Source: Anaerolineae bacterium (GTDB lineage Bacteria; Chloroflexota; Anaerolineae; DUEN01). From it: DNA of 9,313 nt. This document shows positions 6,179 to 9,313 of this stretch, piece by piece (position 1 is the stretch's first letter; every line of letters starts with the position of its first letter). A model generated the notes under the pieces. It searched no databases and had not been told where the DNA came from. It was given only the letters and a program-made list of their open reading frames with translations. Location of the stretch: positions 1 through 9,313 of the forward strand of contig JAGHDS010000386.1 in assembly GCA_021159845.1 (NCBI GenBank). Direction: 5' to 3'. A program made the position numbers and the translations under genes.

Positions 6179-7432
6179 TCATTCCACCAGCGTAGCGTCC
6201 GCTGGCATTCCAGGCTTCAGCAGGTGCTCTGGGTTGTCCAGTCGTAGTTTGACGGCGAATACCGTTTGCACGCGATCCTCTTTCGTCTGCACGTTCTTGG
6301 GTGTGAACTCCGCCCGGTTTGCGATGTAGACGACGTGTCCTTTGAACTCCCGGCCCGGGAATGAATCCACCTTTACGATGGCCTCCTGTCCCAGCTTCAC
6401 ATGGCCGATGCGGTCGGTGGGCACGTAGATCTGAAGCGTGACCTGATCCAGGTCGGCCACGGTCATGAGCACCGCGCCGGGGGCGGCCAGCTCGCCCGGG
6501 TCCACCAGGCGGCTGGTTACCAGCCCGGCGATAGGGCTATGAAGCGCCCGCTTGTCGCGTTGCACCTGTACCAGGTGTAATGCTGCCTCTGCTTGTTGCA
6601 CCCCCGCTTCGGCGGCGACAACTTCCTCCATGCGTGGGCCGGCCAACAGTGTGTCCAGCTTGGCCTGGGCCAGGGTCAACCCGGCCTGGGCCACCTTCAC
6701 CTGTCCCTCCGTCCGGTGCACCTCGGCGATGAGGGAAAGCGGGTTGCGACGAATGGCCTCCAGCGTGTTCAGCAGGGTTTGGGCGCCCTTCAGCGATTCT
6801 TGAGCCGCGTCCACCGCAGCCTGGGCTGCGGCCATCTGTTGCTCATAGACGGCGCGCTTAGTCTTGTCGTAGTCCGAGCCTCCGGTGGTGCCATCGCGGA
6901 GCGCCTTGGCCATGCCGTATTGCGCCTTCGCCTGGTCGATTTGGGCTTTTGCCAGGGCGATGCGGGCTTTTGCGTCGTCGATCTGGGCGATCAAGTCGTG
7001 GGGTGTCTCCAGTAGCTCTTGGGCGTGCTGGTATGCGTCCTGAGCCCCCGTTAGCTCGGCCTGGGCACGGGCCACCTCCGCTCGGGCAGCGGCGACCTCC
7101 GAGGGGCGCGGGCCAGCCTTCACCTCGGCCAGTTTGGCCCGCGCGGCGGCCACGGCTGCCTCCGCCTCACTGATCTGTGGAATCAACAGTGAGTCGTCGA
7201 GCTGGACCAGGAGTTGCCCCTTTTCCACAGGGTCTCCCTCGTCCACCGTGACGGAGACGACGCTGCCCCCCGTTTCCGAGCTGATTTTCACCTCTTCCGC
7301 CTCGATGGTACCTGAAGCAGTGATTACTGCACGCTGCCATGGGAATGCCAGGACGTGCAGGGGGAACAACATTCCCGTGCTAACTATCGCAATCACGATA
7401 ACCAGTGCCAACCACTGTCGCTTATCGTGCAT
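6179..7432 (-). CDS. HlyD/YbhG-type membrane-fusion adaptor subunit (second copy)
   Basis: This is a 417-residue adaptor for an ABC exporter. One N-terminal membrane helix (about 7-29) anchors it, with the rest outside. The first half of the lipoyl domain is near 49-79 (SSETGGSVVSVTVDEGDPVEKG), then comes an Ala/Gln/Glu-rich coiled coil of about 85-295, broken by a Gly-rich, proline-free tip at about 180-192 (RDGTTGGSDYDK). The second lipoyl half is near 298-325 (SPIAGLVTSRLVDPGELAAPG), and the beta-barrel region carries VDSFPGREF and AEFTPKNVQT, ending with LKPGMPADATLVE. It is a clear paralog of the adaptor encoded just upstream, 59 bp away, and probably arose by duplication; both may act in one complex. 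The ATG at 7432 has a GAGGAG site about 10 nt upstream. Substrate unknown. Confidence 0.9.
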   Translation of the reverse strand: MHDKRQWLALVIVIAIVSTGMLFPLHVLAFPWQRAVITASGTIEAEEVKISSETGGSVVSVTVDEGDPVEKGQLLVQLDDSLLIPQISEAEAAVAAARAKLAEVKAGPRPSEVAAARAEVARAQAELTGAQDAYQHAQELLETPHDLIAQIDDAKARIALAKAQIDQAKAQYGMAKALRDGTTGGSDYDKTKRAVYEQQMAAAQAAVDAAQESLKGAQTLLNTLEAIRRNPLSLIAEVHRTEGQVKVAQAGLTLAQAKLDTLLAGPRMEEVVAAEAGVQQAEAALHLVQVQRDKRALHSPIAGLVTSRLVDPGELAAPGAVLMTVADLDQVTLQIYVPTDRIGHVKLGQEAIVKVDSFPGREFKGHVVYIANRAEFTPKNVQTKEDRVQTVFAVKLRLDNPEHLLKPGMPADATLVE

Positions 7433-7449
7433 TTTCGTTTCGCTCCTCT

Positions 7450-7479
7450 GTCACTTGTTCGCCGTCTGTCGTCACTTGT
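7450..7479. repeat. Short direct repeat between the two adaptor genes
   Basis: GTCACTTGT occurs at 7450-7458 and again at 7471-7479, exactly 21 bp apart, which is two helical turns. It lies in the 59-bp gap between the adaptors, upstream of the second adaptor's ribosome site. It could be a tandem binding site or chance; two copies of nine bases are weak evidence. Confidence 0.3.
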
Positions 7480-7491
7480 AGCGCTTCATGG

Positions 7492-8880
7492 CTACTTGAT
7501 TGGGCCGAAGTCGGCATCGGCTGGCATACCCGGCTTCAGATCGTGGTTCGGGTTGTCGAGCGTGATCTTCACGGCGAAGACCATATTGACGCGTTCCTCG
7601 GTCGTCTGCACGTTCTTGGGCGTGAATTCGGCCTGATCGGAGATGTAGGTCACCCGGCCGGGGAAGGTGCGTCCGGGGAAGGAGTCCACCGACACATTGG
7701 CCTTGTCCCCCAGCCGGATCAGGCCGATCTTGTCCTCCGGCACGTAAACCGTTAGCGTGACCTGGTCGAGGTCAGCGATCTTGAGCAGAGGAGTGCCAGC
7801 GACGACGGCCTCCCCTCGGTTTGCCGGGCGGGTGACGATGACGCCAGAGCGGGGGGCGCGCAGGGTGAACTTCTCCCGTTGGGCCATCAGGTGGTCGAGC
7901 GCCGATTCCGCCTGCTTGAGGCGTGCCTGAGCGGCGTCGATCTGCTCCTTTGTCGCCCCCTCGCGCAGGCGCTCTAGCGCTGCCTGGGCCTGGGCTACCT
8001 GAGCCTCGGCTCCGTGGAACCTGGCCTCGGCCTCATCGACCTGAATCTGGAGCTCGATCGGGTTGTTGCGTTTGGCCTCCAGGTCTCGCAGGCGTGCCTG
8101 AGCAGCCAACAGGTTGGCTTTCGCTGCTTCCACTTTGCTCCAGGCCTCCCATGCCTGCTGCCCCGAGACGTTCCATTGCAAGTTCGCCGCCTGGATCTTG
8201 TCCGTCCCCGGGGTGACATGTAGCCCTATCTTGCCGTAGGGGGTATCCTTCACGACATCGAACCCGGCCTTCAGGTACTTGACTGTCCGCCCCCACATGT
8301 CATGTTCCATGTCCATCGCGCGGGCATTCGCCTCGGCCGCAGCGACCTGTTTCTCGGCGACGGCTACCTCGACCCGAGCGCTGATGAGCTGGAGATCCAA
8401 GCTCTGAGGATTATCTCGCAGTGCCTTGGCGTCTTCCCATGCCTGTCGGGCGGCATCGCGCGTGGCCTCTGCCAGGCGTACGGCTGCCTCCGCCTGACGC
8501 AACTCTTCCTTCCTGGCGCCTGCCTTCATCAGCTCAAGCTGGGCCTGCGCTACGGCCACGCCGGCGGCCGCCTGTTCTAACTGGGCGTCGATCAAATCCG
8601 TGTCGAGCACGGCCAGGATCTGCCCCTTCTTGACCTCGTCTCCCTCGTGTACGGGAAGGCTGACGATGATACCGCCGACCTCGGGGGCGACTTCTACCTG
8701 ATGGGCCTCGATGATGCCTGACGCGATCAGGTGATTGGTCTGTTCACCTGTGGTCAGCTCCAGCTCTGTTAGGACTTGCTGCACCTTCTCCGGTTCCCGC
8801 TGGATGAAGAGGTAACCTTGCCATGCTGCTACACCCAGTACAGCTATCACGAGGATCACTACGATTATCCGCTTTGCCAT
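7492..8880 (-). CDS. HlyD/YbhG-type membrane-fusion adaptor subunit (first copy)
   Basis: This is a 462-residue adaptor with an N-terminal membrane helix (about 4-25). The first lipoyl half is at 62-93 (VEVAPEVGGIIVSLPVHEG). The coiled-coil arms run about 95-188 and 246-336, the second lipoyl half is at 340-370 (LRAPRSGVIVTRPANRGEAV), and the beta-barrel follows, with VDSFPGRTF and AEFTPKNVQT. Between the coiled-coil arms lies a non-heptad insert (about 190-245) rich in Gly, Trp, Tyr and Thr, with MDMEHDMWGR and KDTPYGKIGLHVTPG. The insert is not shared by the second copy and sits where a TolC-contacting hairpin tip would be. The product should couple the ABC exporter encoded upstream to the cell exterior. 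The ATG at 8880 has AGGAG (8887-8891) 6 nt upstream, and the gene begins 27 bp after the ATPase gene, so one operon is likely. Confidence 0.9.
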   Translation of the reverse strand: MAKRIIVVILVIAVLGVAAWQGYLFIQREPEKVQQVLTELELTTGEQTNHLIASGIIEAHQVEVAPEVGGIIVSLPVHEGDEVKKGQILAVLDTDLIDAQLEQAAAGVAVAQAQLELMKAGARKEELRQAEAAVRLAEATRDAARQAWEDAKALRDNPQSLDLQLISARVEVAVAEKQVAAAEANARAMDMEHDMWGRTVKYLKAGFDVVKDTPYGKIGLHVTPGTDKIQAANLQWNVSGQQAWEAWSKVEAAKANLLAAQARLRDLEAKRNNPIELQIQVDEAEARFHGAEAQVAQAQAALERLREGATKEQIDAAQARLKQAESALDHLMAQREKFTLRAPRSGVIVTRPANRGEAVVAGTPLLKIADLDQVTLTVYVPEDKIGLIRLGDKANVSVDSFPGRTFPGRVTYISDQAEFTPKNVQTTEERVNMVFAVKITLDNPNHDLKPGMPADADFGPIK

Positions 8881-8907
8881 ACACCACTCCTGGAGTCCTC
8901 ACCTCCC

Positions 8908-9313
8908 TCAGCGGAGGCGAGAGATGAACACGTCCTCAAGGGAGGGCGGGATGACGGACATGTCTATGATGCGTACGCCTGCCTTGAGCAACGTGCTTCG
9001 GATCAGATTCGACTGTAGGCCGATCTGCGGCGCGGCCACGTGGATGCGCGAGCCGTAAAGCGCCACCTCGTCGAAGCGCCCCAGGCTGCGCAGGGCTACC
9101 AGGGCCGCGTCGGTCGGTTCGCAGGTGATCTCCATCACCTGCCCTTCCATCTGCCGCGTTTTGATCTCTTCCGGTGTGCCCTGGGCGACGATGTGTCCTC
9201 GATGGATGAAGGCCAACCGGTGGCAGTGTTCTGCCTCATCCATGTAGTGCGTCGTGACGAAGATCGTGGTGCCCTCATCCGCCAGCTGATATAGCAGGTC
9301 CCAAAACTGACGG
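8908..9313 (-). CDS. ABC exporter ATP-binding protein, C-terminal part (YbhF/DrrA-like)
   Basis: The gene enters from the right edge; 134 residues are visible. They begin RQFWDLLYQLADEGTTIFVTTHYMDEAEHC, where the H-loop His of TTHYMDEAE is the switch histidine of ABC ATPases. RLAFIHRGHIVAQGTPEEIK follows, the usual ABC-2/CcmA-type ending of the nucleotide-binding domain, then a C-terminal region of about 90 residues ending in LEDVFISRLR, typical of DrrA-like subunits. Walker A, the LSGGQ signature and Walker B lie outside the window. The role is ATP hydrolysis driving an ABC-2 exporter with the two adaptors that follow. The permease genes are not visible and would be expected upstream, beyond 9313. 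A frame opening at ATG 9243 is internal to this gene and is not its start. Confidence 0.92.
   Translation of the reverse strand, partial: RQFWDLLYQLADEGTTIFVTTHYMDEAEHCHRLAFIHRGHIVAQGTPEEIKTRQMEGQVMEITCEPTDAALVALRSLGRFDEVALYGSRIHVAAPQIGLQSNLIRSTLLKAGVRIIDMSVIPPSLEDVFISRLR

Overview
The window reads as chromosomal DNA of a Chloroflexota bacterium, probably of the Anaerolineae/Caldilineae type. No marker gene proves this. The inference rests on moderately high GC, a secreted protein with two LysM domains and a Thr-Pro tail, a very large GT-C-like membrane protein of a kind common in that phylum, a two-component-propeller protein, and a YbhF/YbhG-type ABC exporter with two adaptor genes. All genes but one lie on the minus strand.

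Left part (1-2933): the 5' end of a secreted beta-propeller protein (1-232, minus, cut by the window edge) follows an acetyltransferase with a left-handed beta-helix (271-927, minus). A 227-bp AT-rich divergent region then carries a good promoter and a possibly structured leader for the LysM protein (1155-1850, plus). This gene converges, over a hairpin, on a Gfo/Idh/MocA NAD-dependent sugar dehydrogenase (1902-2933, minus). The acetyltransferase and dehydrogenase are the usual partners in making N-acetylated amino sugars or sugar acids for surface glycans.

Middle (2934-5912): the dehydrogenase has its own promoter, whose 17-nt spacer is filled by a perfect 7-bp dyad. Upstream is a 908-residue polytopic membrane protein (3024-5750) that I read as a GT-C-type glycosyltransferase-like enzyme with a beta-sandwich and a C-terminal ILEI/FAM3-type domain. 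It too has a clear promoter (5811-5839), which places its start at a GTG at 5750 rather than at the upstream ATG at 5867. The left and middle genes together suggest cell-envelope glycan work.

Right part (5924-9313): an apparent minus-strand operon holds the C-terminal end of an ABC ATPase (8908-9313, cut by the window edge), two paralogous HlyD/YbhG-like adaptors (7492-8880 and 6179-7432) and a 76-residue conserved-looking helical protein (5924-6154). It ends at a 17-bp-stem hairpin. The ABC-2 permease genes expected for this exporter are not in the window and would lie beyond 9313.

Three promoters of the form TTGCNN-17-TATART were found by eye. Together with ribosome binding sites they revise three gene starts (1155, 2933, 5750). 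I saw no tRNA, rRNA, CRISPR array or insertion sequence. The points most worth a second look are the ILEI domain on the GT-C protein, the dyad inside the dehydrogenase promoter, the interrupted coiled coils of the two adaptors, and the leader of the LysM gene.
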